A DNA stretch of 41,178 nt from Candidatus Omnitrophota bacterium (GTDB lineage: Bacteria; Omnitrophota; Gorgyraeia; Gorgyraeales; Gorgyraeaceae). Both the position numbers and the translations under genes were made by a program. Every line of letters begins with the position of its first letter. Within the stretch, counting starts at the first letter, position 1. Positions 31,560 through 39,618 of the stretch are shown piece after piece. The notes beneath the pieces were generated by a model. The model ran no database searches. It was not told where the DNA came from and was given only the letters and a program-made list of their open reading frames with translations. The stretch is taken from positions 1-41,178 of the forward strand of contig JAHJGB010000124.1 of NCBI GenBank assembly GCA_018824725.1. Reading direction: 5' to 3'.

Positions 31560-32688
31560 AAAATGCCGATGAAACAGTGTCTGAAAACAAAAAACCTTTT
31601 TCAGTAAGCACTATACCTGTCCTCTCCCGAGTCACTTTATCTATTCTATACTCCAGAAGATTGTCTTTGAAAAGTTCATCAAGAACGCCTTTTTCCAGGA
31701 TATCCTCGAAATCAAAGCCTGTTTTATTTTTAAACCATTCATAATCTATTCCCTGTTTCGTCCTTATTTTCACTGCCGCAGCCTCTTTTGCCATTCTGAC
31801 GCCTGATAGATTTTCCCTGTACGCAATAAGGCTCACGCCTTTTTCGTACCTATCAATGTATTCCTCTACCCCGGCTACATTTTCAGAACGGCCGCTTTCT
31901 ATATACGAAACAGCTGACGGCCCCAGGCCTATATAAGGATTATTATCCCAGTAATTCAAATTATGAGCGCATTCAAAACCTGGCTTTGCAAAATTTGAAA
32001 CCTCATAATGATTAAAGCCTTTAGCGGGCAGATAAGACATTGTATATCGATACATCTCTGCCATGGTTTCATTATCCAGAGGCGCAATGCGATTTTTTTC
32101 TCTCATCCTGAATAAAGGCGTATCTTTTTCATAACTAAGGGAGTAGCAGGATATGTGCTGGCTAGCGCATCCTGCGACATTTGCAAGGTCAGCCTGCCAC
32201 GCCTTTAAATCTTCTGTGCTTATGCCGAATATCATATCAATACTTATATTTTTAAAGCCTGCTTTCTTTGAAAGCTCTATCGCTTCCATTGCCTCTCTTG
32301 CGTCATGAATCCTTCCAAGCGTTTTTAATTTTTTATCATCAAACGACTGGACCCCTATACTGATGCGGTTTACGCCTTTATCCAGAAATAATTTAAGTTT
32401 TTCTGAATCCACGCTTTCCGGATTCGTCTCTATTGTAAATTCCATATCAGATTTTAGAAATTTTTTTAAACCTGATAATAATTTATCCAATAAATTCAGG
32501 CTTAAAATGCTCGGGGTGCCTCCGCCTATATAAATAGTTGAAAAATCCTGATTCAATCCCTGAAGCTGTTTTAAAATCACTGATATGTATGAACCCGCCA
32601 GGCTTTCGGAATACTGGGCGCTGTAAAAATCGCAATACAGGCACTTCTCTTTGCAAAAAGGGATATGTATGTATAATGCGGATTTCAT
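31555..32688 (-). CDS. hemW: HemW-like radical SAM protein (coproporphyrinogen III oxidase-like)
   Basis: A 377-aa radical-SAM protein of the HemN/HemW family. The start ALYIHIPFCKEKCLYCDFYS carries the CxxxCxxC motif, followed by TIYIGGGTPSIL, ISIGVQSFDDKKLKTLGR, SIDMIFGI and FNHYEVSNFAKPG. The length and the NLNYWDNNPYIGLGPSAVSY block indicate HemW (a heme chaperone) rather than HemN, which is longer and has an extra cysteine near the cluster motif (CxxxCxxCxC). No other heme genes are in the window. It overlaps the upstream DUF523 gene by 4 bp. Confidence 0.88.
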   Translation of the reverse strand: MKSALYIHIPFCKEKCLYCDFYSAQYSESLAGSYISVILKQLQGLNQDFSTIYIGGGTPSILSLNLLDKLLSGLKKFLKSDMEFTIETNPESVDSEKLKLFLDKGVNRISIGVQSFDDKKLKTLGRIHDAREAMEAIELSKKAGFKNISIDMIFGISTEDLKAWQADLANVAGCASQHISCYSLSYEKDTPLFRMREKNRIAPLDNETMAEMYRYTMSYLPAKGFNHYEVSNFAKPGFECAHNLNYWDNNPYIGLGPSAVSYIESGRSENVAGVEEYIDRYEKGVSLIAYRENLSGVRMAKEAAAVKIRTKQGIDYEWFKNKTGFDFEDILEKGVLDELFKDNLLEYRIDKVTRERTGIVLTEKGFLFSDTVSSAFL

Positions 32689-33176
32689 GCGTTGGGCTTA
32701 CAGGCAAAGATATTTTTTATGAATTTCTTTTTACAATTTTCATCTCGAAGCCTTTCTTCGTCTTCTACAGGCAAGGCGCGAAAACGCTTTATAACTTCCA
32801 TTGCGAAGATACCAGTGCCTTTTTTATGAAACACTTTATGCAAACCGCAACTTGGAGAATTATTTTTAAAAATAAAACCTGAGATATTCTCCTTTTTAAG
32901 CTCATTTAGCCTTTTTTCAGACCACTTAAGCATTCTATCTGTATGGTCTATCTTGGAATTTCTTGTGACAAGCCTGATAGACTCAACAGTACCCACCAAA
33001 TGCATTGCCTCTCTTGGGATCCCGAGCCCGCATTCAGTTTCAGGACATACACCGGTCCATTCAACGAACTTGCCAATCGTATCTTTCAGATAATGATCCA
33101 GCTTATGCCCGCCGTCATATCTGACGTTCTCGCCCAAAAGACAGCTAGATATCCCAAGTTTAATCTTCTTATCCAT
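32685..33176 (-). CDS. DUF523 (TudS-type) protein
   Basis: A 163-aa DUF523 protein. Conserved elements are the start KLGISSCLLGENVRYDGGHK, VCPETECGLGIPRE and FKNNSPSCG with their cysteines. These are the cluster ligands in TudS, a DUF523 enzyme reported to desulfurate thiouracil using a [4Fe-4S] cluster. It lacks the DUF1722 extension found in longer homologs. Whether this protein has the same activity is not certain, but all the cysteine positions known to matter appear present. It is 4-bp coupled to hemW and shares one base with cutA. Confidence 0.82.
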   Translation of the reverse strand: MDKKIKLGISSCLLGENVRYDGGHKLDHYLKDTIGKFVEWTGVCPETECGLGIPREAMHLVGTVESIRLVTRNSKIDHTDRMLKWSEKRLNELKKENISGFIFKNNSPSCGLHKVFHKKGTGIFAMEVIKRFRALPVEDEERLRDENCKKKFIKNIFACKPNA

Positions 33177-33499
33177 TATCTTCTCGGGGTTTCATCGGAA
33201 AGCCACTTCAAATAATCCTTACTCCCCTTTATAATAGGAATGGCTATAATTTCAGGGACTTCATAAGGATGTATTTTTTTAACTGCGCTTTCCAGTTTTT
33301 TATAAAGCCTGCCTTCGGTTTTTATGGCCAAGGCCCATTCCGTTGTCTTTTCGACTTTGCCTTTCCACCTGTATACGCTTTTAAACGGGCCTATAATCTG
33401 CACGCACGCGGCAAGCCTCTTGTCAATAAGCGCCTTTGCTATTTTCTCAGCCCCAGCTTTGCTGGATATAGTCGTGATTACCTGTATATACCTATTCAT
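33176..33499 (-). CDS. cutA: CutA family protein
   Basis: A 107-aa CutA homolog: YIQVITTISSKAGAEKIAKAL, LAACVQIIGPFKSVYRWKGKVE, and the C-terminal HPYEVPEIIAIPI are the family signature. CutA is a PII-like trimer; the original copper-tolerance link in E. coli has been doubted. The length is normal. The stop/start junction TAATG with the DUF523 gene indicates coupling. Confidence 0.94.
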   Translation of the reverse strand: MNRYIQVITTISSKAGAEKIAKALIDKRLAACVQIIGPFKSVYRWKGKVEKTTEWALAIKTEGRLYKKLESAVKKIHPYEVPEIIAIPIIKGSKDYLKWLSDETPRR

Positions 33500-33516
33500 A
33501 TAAAATTCAGCTGTGG

Positions 33517-33867
33517 CTATACATCTGATTCGACTTCAATGTTATCTATGTAAAATTCTTTGCCAGGACTCATCAAAACGCCCAGACCGCGGCATTTTGG
33601 ACAGTTAAAATCCGTTTCCTGATGTTCAAATATTTCGCCGCAGTCTTTACATTTTAACTTTGATTTAACGGGTTTAATAATAAGTTTCGCGCCTTCAAGA
33701 ATATTTTCTTTGGAAAGATTATTAAAATACATCCTGATAGATTCTTCCTGTAATCCTGAAAGTTCGCCTAAAATAAGCGTAACGCTGGTTATTTTTTTAG
33801 CATCGGAGTTTTTTGCTTTTTCCAGTATCTGCTTAACCATCCCTTCCACAATATGATACTCATGCAT
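33517..33867 (-). CDS. hypA: Hydrogenase nickel-insertion protein HypA
   Basis: A 116-aa HypA homolog. It begins MHEYHIVEGMV (the Met-His-Glu that binds nickel), continues with VTLILGELSGLQEESIRMYF, and has a zinc site formed by CKDCG and CPKCRG. HypA delivers nickel to [NiFe] hydrogenase or, in some bacteria, to urease. No hydrogenase, hypB or other hyp gene is visible here. The C-terminal tail (GKEFYIDNIEVES) is typical of the family. It is 17 bp upstream of cutA and probably begins this four-gene unit (hypA-cutA-DUF523-hemW). Confidence 0.92.
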   Translation of the reverse strand: MHEYHIVEGMVKQILEKAKNSDAKKITSVTLILGELSGLQEESIRMYFNNLSKENILEGAKLIIKPVKSKLKCKDCGEIFEHQETDFNCPKCRGLGVLMSPGKEFYIDNIEVESDV

Positions 33868-33904
33868 TACAAAATATCTCCTCTCTATTTGTCAACTACT
33901 ACCT

Positions 33905-33951
33905 TCACTATGGGAGCCCGACTCCCATCGGGAGTCGGGCTCCCATAGTGA
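33905..33951. repeat. Long ACTATGGGAG-family hairpin after phoU
   Basis: TCACTATGGGAGCCCGACTCCC and its exact complement form a perfect 22-bp stem with loop ATC. Each arm also contains GGGAGCCCGACTCCC, able to fold on its own. It begins 2 nt after the phoU stop, so it may end or stabilise the 3' end of the pst-phoU mRNA. Confidence 0.88.
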
Positions 33952-33953
33952 CC

Positions 33954-34625
33954 TTATTCTTTTAGTTTCTCCGGGTGGTGCTTTACAACCTCTGCCTGAA
34001 CCATGTATATCACATCTTCTGCAATATTTGTGGTGTGGTCGCATATGCGTTCCAAGAAACGCGCTATCAATAACAGCTGGACAGCCCTGGGGGCGCTGGA
34101 AGAGTCCTTTGCCATATAATCTTCTGTTAATTCTTTCTGGACCAGGTCGCGCAGGGCATTAGCCTCCGGATCGGATAAGAGTACTTTTTTGGCAAGTTCT
34201 ATGTCCCTTTTTATGAAAGCATCTATGGACATCTTAACCATATTCTGAGCTACAGAAGTCAACTTAGGTATATCAATCAAAGGTTTTAATAATGGCTTAT
34301 CTACTAGCTCAAGCGTGCGCTGAGCTATATCCACAGCAATATCAGCTATCCTTTCCAGCTCAGCGTTTATTTTCATGCCTGTTGCAATAAAGCGGAGATC
34401 CTTGGCCATAGGCTGGTACCGGGCTATCAGGTCTATACACTTTTCATCTATAGCCAGCTCCAGATTATCGACATCATTATCATGATCAATAACCGCATGA
34501 GCTAACTTCGTATCCTGATTTTTCAAAGCCTCCACAGATTTATAAATAGCCTCTTCTGCAAAGGCGCCCATTTTCAGTATTTCCTGATTTAAATCTTTTA
34601 ACTCCTGGTCAAAATGTCTTTCCAT
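33954..34625 (-). CDS. phoU: Phosphate transport regulator PhoU
   Basis: A 223-aa all-helical protein with two PhoU repeats, each with an ExxxD-type metal-binding motif: one from HFDQELKDLNQEILKMGAFAEEAIY to ELERIADIAVDIAQR, one from VKMSIDAFIKRDIE to RFLERICDHTTNIAEDVIY. PhoU links the PstSCAB transporter to the phosphate-sensing kinase PhoR and limits uptake. No phoR or phoB is in the window. It is the last gene of the pst operon, with a strong AAGGAGGG site, 14 bp behind pstB. Confidence 0.95.
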   Translation of the reverse strand: MERHFDQELKDLNQEILKMGAFAEEAIYKSVEALKNQDTKLAHAVIDHDNDVDNLELAIDEKCIDLIARYQPMAKDLRFIATGMKINAELERIADIAVDIAQRTLELVDKPLLKPLIDIPKLTSVAQNMVKMSIDAFIKRDIELAKKVLLSDPEANALRDLVQKELTEDYMAKDSSSAPRAVQLLLIARFLERICDHTTNIAEDVIYMVQAEVVKHHPEKLKE

Positions 34626-34639
34626 ACAAACCCTCCTTT

Positions 34640-35395
34640 TTATCCATACCTGCCTGTAATGTAATCTTCTGTGCGCTTATCGCTGGGAGCAGTAAATATT
34701 TCATGCGTATCGCGGAATTCTACAAGTTCTCCAAAAAGCATAAATCCTGTATTGTCTGAAACGCGCGCTGCCTGCTGCATATTATGCGTAACTATTATTA
34801 TAGTATAGTTATTCTTAAGCTCCCTCATCAATTCTTCTATCCTGGCTGTTGATTGCGGATCCAATGCGGAACACGGCTCATCCATTAATAATATATCTGA
34901 CTTTACAGCTATGAGCCTCGCGATGCAAAGCCTCTGCTTCTGTTCTAAAGATAGCTTCATGGCTGATTTATTCAGCCTGTCTTTCAATTCATCCCACAAA
35001 AGTACGCTTTTTAAACTTTCTTCAACAATATCGTAAAGTTTGTCTTTTTTTATGTTATCTCCGTGAATTTTTTCTCCGAAAACTATATTTTCATAAATAG
35101 ATAACGGGAACGGGTTTGGCCTCTGAAAAACCATTCCTACTTTTTTTCTTAAATTCACAAGGTCTATGTCCGGATTAAGGATATTTTCACCTTCAACAAG
35201 AATTTCGCCATTCATTTTAACGCCTTCTATCAGGTCATTCATGCGGTTAAATACCCTGAGCAAAGTAGACTTGCCACAGCCTGAAGGCCCGATGATGGCT
35301 GTAATCTTATTTGCCTTGAAACCGGAATTTACGTTTTTTAAGGCCTGAAAATCTCCATACCATAGATTTAAATTTTTAGTTATTATCTTTTCCAT
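34640..35395 (-). CDS. pstB: Phosphate ABC transporter ATPase PstB, variant copy
   Basis: A 251-aa ABC ATPase. Walker A ([13 protein letters not shown]), the Q-loop region, Walker B ([11 protein letters not shown]) and the switch histidine (IIVTHN) are intact. However, the ABC signature, which is LSGGQ in PstB and in the neighbouring copy, reads LSLEQ ([15 protein letters not shown]). In ABC dimers the signature Ser/Gly bind the other subunit's ATP, so this may form an asymmetric heterodimer with the second PstB. The track start (TTG 35398) is replaced by the ATG at 35395, which overlaps the other pstB stop (TGATG). Confidence 0.9.
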   Translation of the reverse strand: MEKIITKNLNLWYGDFQALKNVNSGFKANKITAIIGPSGCGKSTLLRVFNRMNDLIEGVKMNGEILVEGENILNPDIDLVNLRKKVGMVFQRPNPFPLSIYENIVFGEKIHGDNIKKDKLYDIVEESLKSVLLWDELKDRLNKSAMKLSLEQKQRLCIARLIAVKSDILLMDEPCSALDPQSTARIEELMRELKNNYTIIIVTHNMQQAARVSDNTGFMLFGELVEFRDTHEIFTAPSDKRTEDYITGRYG

Positions 35396-36141
35396 CAACC
35401 AAATTTTCCTCTGATGTATCCGTCTGTGCGCTTATCTCTAGGCGCTGTAAAAATTTTGTCTGTCTTATCCAGTTCAACAAGTTCGCCGTTTAGAAAAAAA
35501 GCTGTCCTGTCGCCTACCCTGGCTGCCTGTTTTACATTGTTAGTCACAAGGATTATCGTATATTTTTCTTTTAATTTAACCATGGCATCCTCTACCTTTG
35601 CCGTAGAAATAGGGTCAAGGCCTGAGCATGGTTCATCAAAAAGAATCACTTCAGGTTCCACTGCAAGAGTTCTGGCTATACATAAACGTTGCTGCTGGCC
35701 GCCGGATAATTTAAACGCTGACTCGGTAAGCCTATCTTTAACCTCATCCCACAGATAACCCTGCCTCAACGCCTCTCTTACTTTTTCCGCCATTCTGGTT
35801 TTATCAGTTAAACCGTGCATCCTGACGCCATACGCTACATTATCGAATATTGATAATGGAAGAGGCAAAGGTAATGCAAAAACCATTCCTATTTTTCTTC
35901 GCAAGAGCTCCACATCTATTTTCATTATATCTTCTTTTTCGAACATAACATTTCCGCTCATCCTGAAATTAGGGTTAAGGTCATTCATGCGATTAAGCAT
36001 CCTTAAAAAAGTGGTCTTGCCGCTATTGGACGGACCTATGACGCTTAAAACTTCATTGGGCAGGATCTGCATGCTGACATCTTTTAATGCCTGAGTAGAA
36101 TCAAACCAGATGTTAAGATCATTTATTTCAAATTTTACCAT
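35395..36141 (-). CDS. pstB: Phosphate ABC transporter ATPase PstB, canonical signature
   Basis: A 248-aa PstB with Walker [12 protein letters not shown], the signature [14 protein letters not shown], Walker [14 protein letters not shown], and an H-loop region that reads [10 protein letters not shown], with Asn where the switch His is expected. So this copy keeps the signature but lacks the H-loop histidine, and its partner gene keeps the His but has an altered signature: a complementary pair. It overlaps pstA by 7 bp and is coupled to the second pstB by TGATG. Confidence 0.9.
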   Translation of the reverse strand: MVKFEINDLNIWFDSTQALKDVSMQILPNEVLSVIGPSNSGKTTFLRMLNRMNDLNPNFRMSGNVMFEKEDIMKIDVELLRRKIGMVFALPLPLPLSIFDNVAYGVRMHGLTDKTRMAEKVREALRQGYLWDEVKDRLTESAFKLSGGQQQRLCIARTLAVEPEVILFDEPCSGLDPISTAKVEDAMVKLKEKYTIILVTNNVKQAARVGDRTAFFLNGELVELDKTDKIFTAPRDKRTDGYIRGKFG

Positions 36142-36986
36142 TTCTTTTTCTTTCTGAATTTATAACGTATGATTATTGCCACCAGATTCATAAATAAAAC
36201 CAGCGCCAGTAATACAAAAGCAGTCCCGTATCTTATTTTCTCATCAACATTTGGCACCTGGGTGGAGATAACATACAGATGATACGGCAGGGCCATTGCT
36301 TGGTCAAAAATAGATTTCGGAAGCTGCGGCAGATAAAAAGCAGCAACTGTAAATAGTATCGGCGCTGTCTCTCCGGCAGCTCTTCCCAGCCCCAGAATAG
36401 TTCCTGTCAAAATCCCAGGTATGGCATTCGGCAGGACAATATGACGTATAGTCTGCCACTTACTTGCTCCCAAAGACAGGCTTACCTCCCGGAATGACTG
36501 AGGAACGCTTTCAAGCGCCTCGCGCGAAGTAGTAATTATTATAGGAAGTATCATTATTCCAAGCGTAAGAGAACCTGAAAGAATCGATGCCCCGAATTTA
36601 AAAAATACGACAAAAAGCGCCAGGCCGAAAAGCCCGTAAACCACTGACGGCACCCCTGCCAGATTAACAATGGCCAGTTTTATAATGCGATTAAGCGGAT
36701 TATCTTTAGAATATTCGCTTAAATATATTGCAGCTAAAAGACCTATGGGCAAAGCAAATATAATTGCCCCTGTAACTAAATATATTGTTCCTACGATTGC
36801 AGGGAATATGCCTCCGGCGCGCATTCCCTGCCTCGGGACATCAGAGAGAAACTGCCAGTTTATGGCAGGCAAGCCTTTTTGAATAATAATTACAACTATC
36901 AGGCTCACAGGCACCACTATTAAAAGCATTGCCACCAGTAAAAAGAAAAAAGCGATATTCTGCGTTCTATGAGGATTTCTCTTCAT
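36135..36986 (-). CDS. pstA: Phosphate ABC transporter permease PstA
   Basis: A 283-aa inner-membrane permease with about six helices. The PstA features are the first helix then [48 protein letters not shown] and the ATPase-contact EAA loop [20 protein letters not shown]. It forms the channel together with PstC. It overlaps pstC by 4 bp (ATGA) and pstB by 7 bp. Confidence 0.94.
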   Translation of the reverse strand: MKRNPHRTQNIAFFFLLVAMLLIVVPVSLIVVIIIQKGLPAINWQFLSDVPRQGMRAGGIFPAIVGTIYLVTGAIIFALPIGLLAAIYLSEYSKDNPLNRIIKLAIVNLAGVPSVVYGLFGLALFVVFFKFGASILSGSLTLGIMILPIIITTSREALESVPQSFREVSLSLGASKWQTIRHIVLPNAIPGILTGTILGLGRAAGETAPILFTVAAFYLPQLPKSIFDQAMALPYHLYVISTQVPNVDEKIRYGTAFVLLALVLFMNLVAIIIRYKFRKKKKW

Positions 36987-37846
36987 TGTTTTTTATGCAG
37001 GAATAAATCCGCTGTTACGTTAACTATAAAACTTATGACAAATAAAACTATGCCTACAGCAAAAAGAGCGAAATAATGTTCGCTGCCGACCACTGCCTCT
37101 CCCATCTCAGCTGCAATAGTAGCTGTTAAAGTACGGACCGGGGCCAAAATACTATTTGGTATAACAGCCGCATTTCCTGTAATCATCATAACTGCCATGG
37201 TCTCGCCGATCACCCTTCCTATCCCTAGCATTATAGCAGCCAGTATGCCGCTAGATGCAGCAGGAAGCATGATCCGCCATATTGTCTGCCAGTGAGTTGC
37301 CCCAAGCGCAAGAGCGCCTTCTTTGTAAGTTTTCGGGACAGAATAAAGCGCATCTTCAGCGATTGAGACTATTGTAGGCATAGCCATAAAAGCAAGCATT
37401 ATAGAGCCTGACAATGCTGTCAAGCCTGTCGGCAGATGAAAAATATTTTTTACAAGAGGCACAAGGGTCACCATACCTATAAATCCTAACACCACGCTTG
37501 GGATTGCAGCCAAAAGCTCTATGCCTGCCTTAAGAGTTTCTTTAATCTTTCCGGGCGCAACTTCTGCAATATAGACTGCGCAGCCCACTCCTATAGGAAT
37601 AGAAATAATAGCTGCGCCTAAGGTAACCAATAATGACCCGAGAATCAGAGGAAGTATTCCCAACTGCGGCGGTTCTGAAATAGGATACCAACTTTTACCG
37701 AATAAAAAATTAAAAGGGCTTACAGTATTAAATACTGAAAGCCCTTCTTTAAGAAGAAACAGGAATATCAATACAACAAAAAATATTGAGGCAATGCCGC
37801 TGATAAGTATCAGCTTCTCTATGATAAATTCTTTAAACTTACGCAT
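36983..37846 (-). CDS. pstC: Phosphate ABC transporter permease PstC
   Basis: A 287-aa permease: an N-terminal helix (ILISGIASIFFVVLIFLFLL), FNFLFGKSWYPI, IGVGCAVYIAEVAPGK, LAAIPSVVLGFIGMVTLVPLV and the EAA loop VPKTYKEGALALGATHWQTIW. The track begins at a TTG in the palindromic repeat at 37856; the ATG at 37846 (MRKFKEFI) is the sensible start, although its ribosome site (AAAGGA) is unusually close. The repeat between pstS and pstC lies just upstream and would form a strong hairpin in the mRNA, probably lowering expression of the membrane part relative to pstS. Confidence 0.93.
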   Translation of the reverse strand: MRKFKEFIIEKLILISGIASIFFVVLIFLFLLKEGLSVFNTVSPFNFLFGKSWYPISEPPQLGILPLILGSLLVTLGAAIISIPIGVGCAVYIAEVAPGKIKETLKAGIELLAAIPSVVLGFIGMVTLVPLVKNIFHLPTGLTALSGSIMLAFMAMPTIVSIAEDALYSVPKTYKEGALALGATHWQTIWRIMLPAASSGILAAIMLGIGRVIGETMAVMMITGNAAVIPNSILAPVRTLTATIAAEMGEAVVGSEHYFALFAVGIVLFVISFIVNVTADLFLHKKQ

Positions 37847-37855
37847 ATCCTTTAC

Positions 37856-37907
37856 AGTTAGCCACAAAGTAGGGGAGGTTTAAACCGCCCCTACTTTGTG
37901 GCTAACT
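37856..37907. repeat. GTTTAAAC-core palindrome between pstS and pstC
   Basis: AGTTAGCCACAAAGTAGGGG pairs with its exact complement around a GGTTTAAACC core, with a single A/G mismatch: a 52-nt nearly perfect palindrome. It starts 3 nt after the pstS stop and ends 9 nt before the pstC start. It has no T-tract, so it more likely stabilises the pstS mRNA or attenuates the rest than terminates fully. Confidence 0.88.
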
Positions 37908-37910
37908 AAT

Positions 37911-38765
37911 TTACTTGCTAACTGGGACGAAATCAGTGGCTAAAACTATATCCTGGCCTTCTTTGGAAAGCGCAAAATCAATAAACTTTTTTACCAGGTC
38001 CTGAGGCGCGCCATTTGTATAAATAAGCAATGGCCTTGATATAGGATATTTATTGTTCAAAACATTTTCAATTATAGGCTCCACATATTCTGATTTTTCA
38101 TCTTTGGCTATAGCAACTGGTTTTTGCTTGGCTGAAATATAGCCCATACCATAATATCCTATAGCGCTGGAATTTCCAGCCACTTCATCAGCAATGGCCT
38201 GGGATGACGAAAGCATCAAGGCGCCAGGCGAAAACTCTTCTTTGCTATTCGGATCATTTTTTCTTAAAACATGCTCTTTAAAATAAACATGCGTGCCTGA
38301 ATTCACTTCGCGGGAAAGCACCACTATTCTTTCATCTTTACCGCCAAGTTCTTTCCAATTAGTTATCCTTCCCGTAAAAATACCTGAAAGCTGGTCCAGT
38401 GTAAGTTTATCCACAGGATTAGAGGGATTGACTACCACTGCTAAACCGTCCAAAGCTACTTTAATCTCATTCGGATTTATGCCTTTCTTATTTGCCAGGC
38501 TTATTTCTTTTTCTTTTATATTCCTAGAACTCATTGCAATATCGCACGTGCCGCTTATGAGGCTGGAAAGCCCTGTGCCGGAACCCCCTCCTGTAACAGC
38601 AACAAAATCTCCAGGATTTTTTTCCATATATTTCTCAGCCCATGCCTGGCCTAAATTAACCATGGTATCGGAACCTTTTATCTGTATAGAATTCTTGCTC
38701 TGGCCAGCAAGCGCAGAAGCCGCAAACATGAAAATAGCCAAAATAAATACTGCTTTCTTAAACAT
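37911..38765 (-). CDS. pstS: Phosphate-binding protein PstS
   Basis: A 284-aa periplasmic binding protein. Residues 1-20 (MFKKAVFILAIFMFAASALA) are a signal peptide, and the mature part begins QSKNSIQIKGSDTMVNLGQ. Phosphate-binding features include the GSDTMVNL loop, GGGSGTGLSSLISGTCDIAMSSR, and REVNSGTHVYFKEHVL. Typical PstS is 280-370 aa; this is the short form. The start has an AGGAGG site. It is the first gene of the operon, and the region 38766-38831 holds a TATAAT-like sequence but no convincing -35 or Pho box that I can fix. Confidence 0.95.
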   Translation of the reverse strand: MFKKAVFILAIFMFAASALAGQSKNSIQIKGSDTMVNLGQAWAEKYMEKNPGDFVAVTGGGSGTGLSSLISGTCDIAMSSRNIKEKEISLANKKGINPNEIKVALDGLAVVVNPSNPVDKLTLDQLSGIFTGRITNWKELGGKDERIVVLSREVNSGTHVYFKEHVLRKNDPNSKEEFSPGALMLSSSQAIADEVAGNSSAIGYYGMGYISAKQKPVAIAKDEKSEYVEPIIENVLNNKYPISRPLLIYTNGAPQDLVKKFIDFALSKEGQDIVLATDFVPVSK

Positions 38766-38831
38766 CTTTCCTCCTGAATATTATAAATTTTCTCATGTTA
38801 ATCATAGGAAATATATTTTACCCCTAAAAGC

Positions 38832-38867
38832 AAAAAATCCCAAGCAAATTCTGCCTGGGATTTTTTT
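38832..38867. terminator. Bidirectional Rho-independent terminator
   Basis: AAAAAATCCCA and TGGGATTTTTTT form the stem of a hairpin with an inner CAGG-like pairing. Minus-strand reading gives a T-run of six after the stem, placing it after mscL. The same hairpin reads as a terminator on plus as well. Confidence 0.8.
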
Positions 38868-38902
38868 GCCTTGCCACTCATTGGATAACTCTAACTGCCT
38901 GA

Positions 38903-39247
38903 TTATTTTGCTGCGCTTTTTTTCAAATAATTAATACCTTTAACTGCTAGAAAAATACAAAACGCCACAATCAAGAAATCAATTACTGTGTTTATAAATA
39001 ACCCGTAATTAAGAGTAACTGCCGGAATTGACGGAGTTGGTGGCGTATTAATAACTGCTTCCTTAAGAACTACTTTCAGGCTTTTGAAATCAACTCCTCC
39101 AAGCAATATTCCTAAAGGCGGCATCATTACATCGCCTACCAGAGAAGTGACTATTTTTCCAAACGAAGCTCCGATTACAATGCCTACTGCCATATCCACT
39201 GCGTCGCCTTTAACGGCAAATTCCTTAAATTCCTTGATAATAGACAT
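38903..39247 (-). CDS. mscL: Large-conductance mechanosensitive channel MscL
   Basis: A 114-aa protein: an amphipathic N-terminus, first helix [28 protein letters not shown] (the gate-forming segment), a loop with [14 protein letters not shown], and a second helix [18 protein letters not shown], ending in a Lys-rich tail. MscL opens under membrane tension to release solutes during osmotic downshock. The length is slightly short because of a reduced C-terminal helix bundle. It lies 18 bp behind the DUF4870 gene and is followed by a terminator. Confidence 0.96.
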   Translation of the reverse strand: MSIIKEFKEFAVKGDAVDMAVGIVIGASFGKIVTSLVGDVMMPPLGILLGGVDFKSLKVVLKEAVINTPPTPSIPAVTLNYGLFINTVIDFLIVAFCIFLAVKGINYLKKSAAK

Positions 39248-39265
39248 TAGGCCACTCCTTTTTTA

Positions 39266-39601
39266 TTACGCCTGCTTTTCCGCCATATCTCCGACTATGG
39301 GCAATTTGAACTTCTCTCCCTGATAAGACTTGATCATCAAAACTACCCAAAGTATCAGGCTTGCAATACTTATTATAGGTATTATTATAGCTCCTACTAC
39401 AGGAATAAATGCAAATACTATCTGAATCACAAATAATCCGCCAAAGGTTATTATGGATTGCATTGCGTGAAACCGCACAAATTTATTTTCTTTCTCAATT
39501 ATTAAAAAGATAACCCCTGTAAGAACACCCAACACATAACTTAATAGGGCTGCTACATTAGGCTGTATGCCGGTTGAGGTCTTTCCCAGATCATTTGCCA
39601 T
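39266..39601 (-). CDS. DUF4870/Tic20-like small membrane protein
   Basis: A 111-aa protein with three hydrophobic segments. NVAALLSYVLGVLTGVIFLI, then ENKFVRFHAMQSII, and the helices to the end match the DUF4870 family (distantly Tic20-like). The charged loop KENKFVRFHAMQ is the family's most conserved stretch. The function is unknown. It lies 17 bp after the GIY-YIG gene and just before mscL on the same strand. Confidence 0.82.
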   Translation of the reverse strand: MANDLGKTSTGIQPNVAALLSYVLGVLTGVIFLIIEKENKFVRFHAMQSIITFGGLFVIQIVFAFIPVVGAIIIPIISIASLILWVVLMIKSYQGEKFKLPIVGDMAEKQA

Positions 39602-39618
39602 ATACTCCTCCTTTTTGG

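Noticed and set aside
33868-33904. A perfect TTGACA upstream of hypA on the minus strand
   Set aside because: A 17-nt spacer would put the -10 at a poor TTGTAA that runs into the start codon, and the ribosome site of hypA would be in the spacer, so it cannot be the hypA promoter.
8479-33951. Repeats considered as a CRISPR array
   Set aside because: Copies are kilobases apart, palindromic, and have no regular spacers or cas genes.
38766-38831. Possible PhoB box and TATAAT before pstS
   Set aside because: The TATAAT would place transcription inside the ribosome site, and no pair of CTGTCAT-like repeats can be fixed, so no promoter is annotated.
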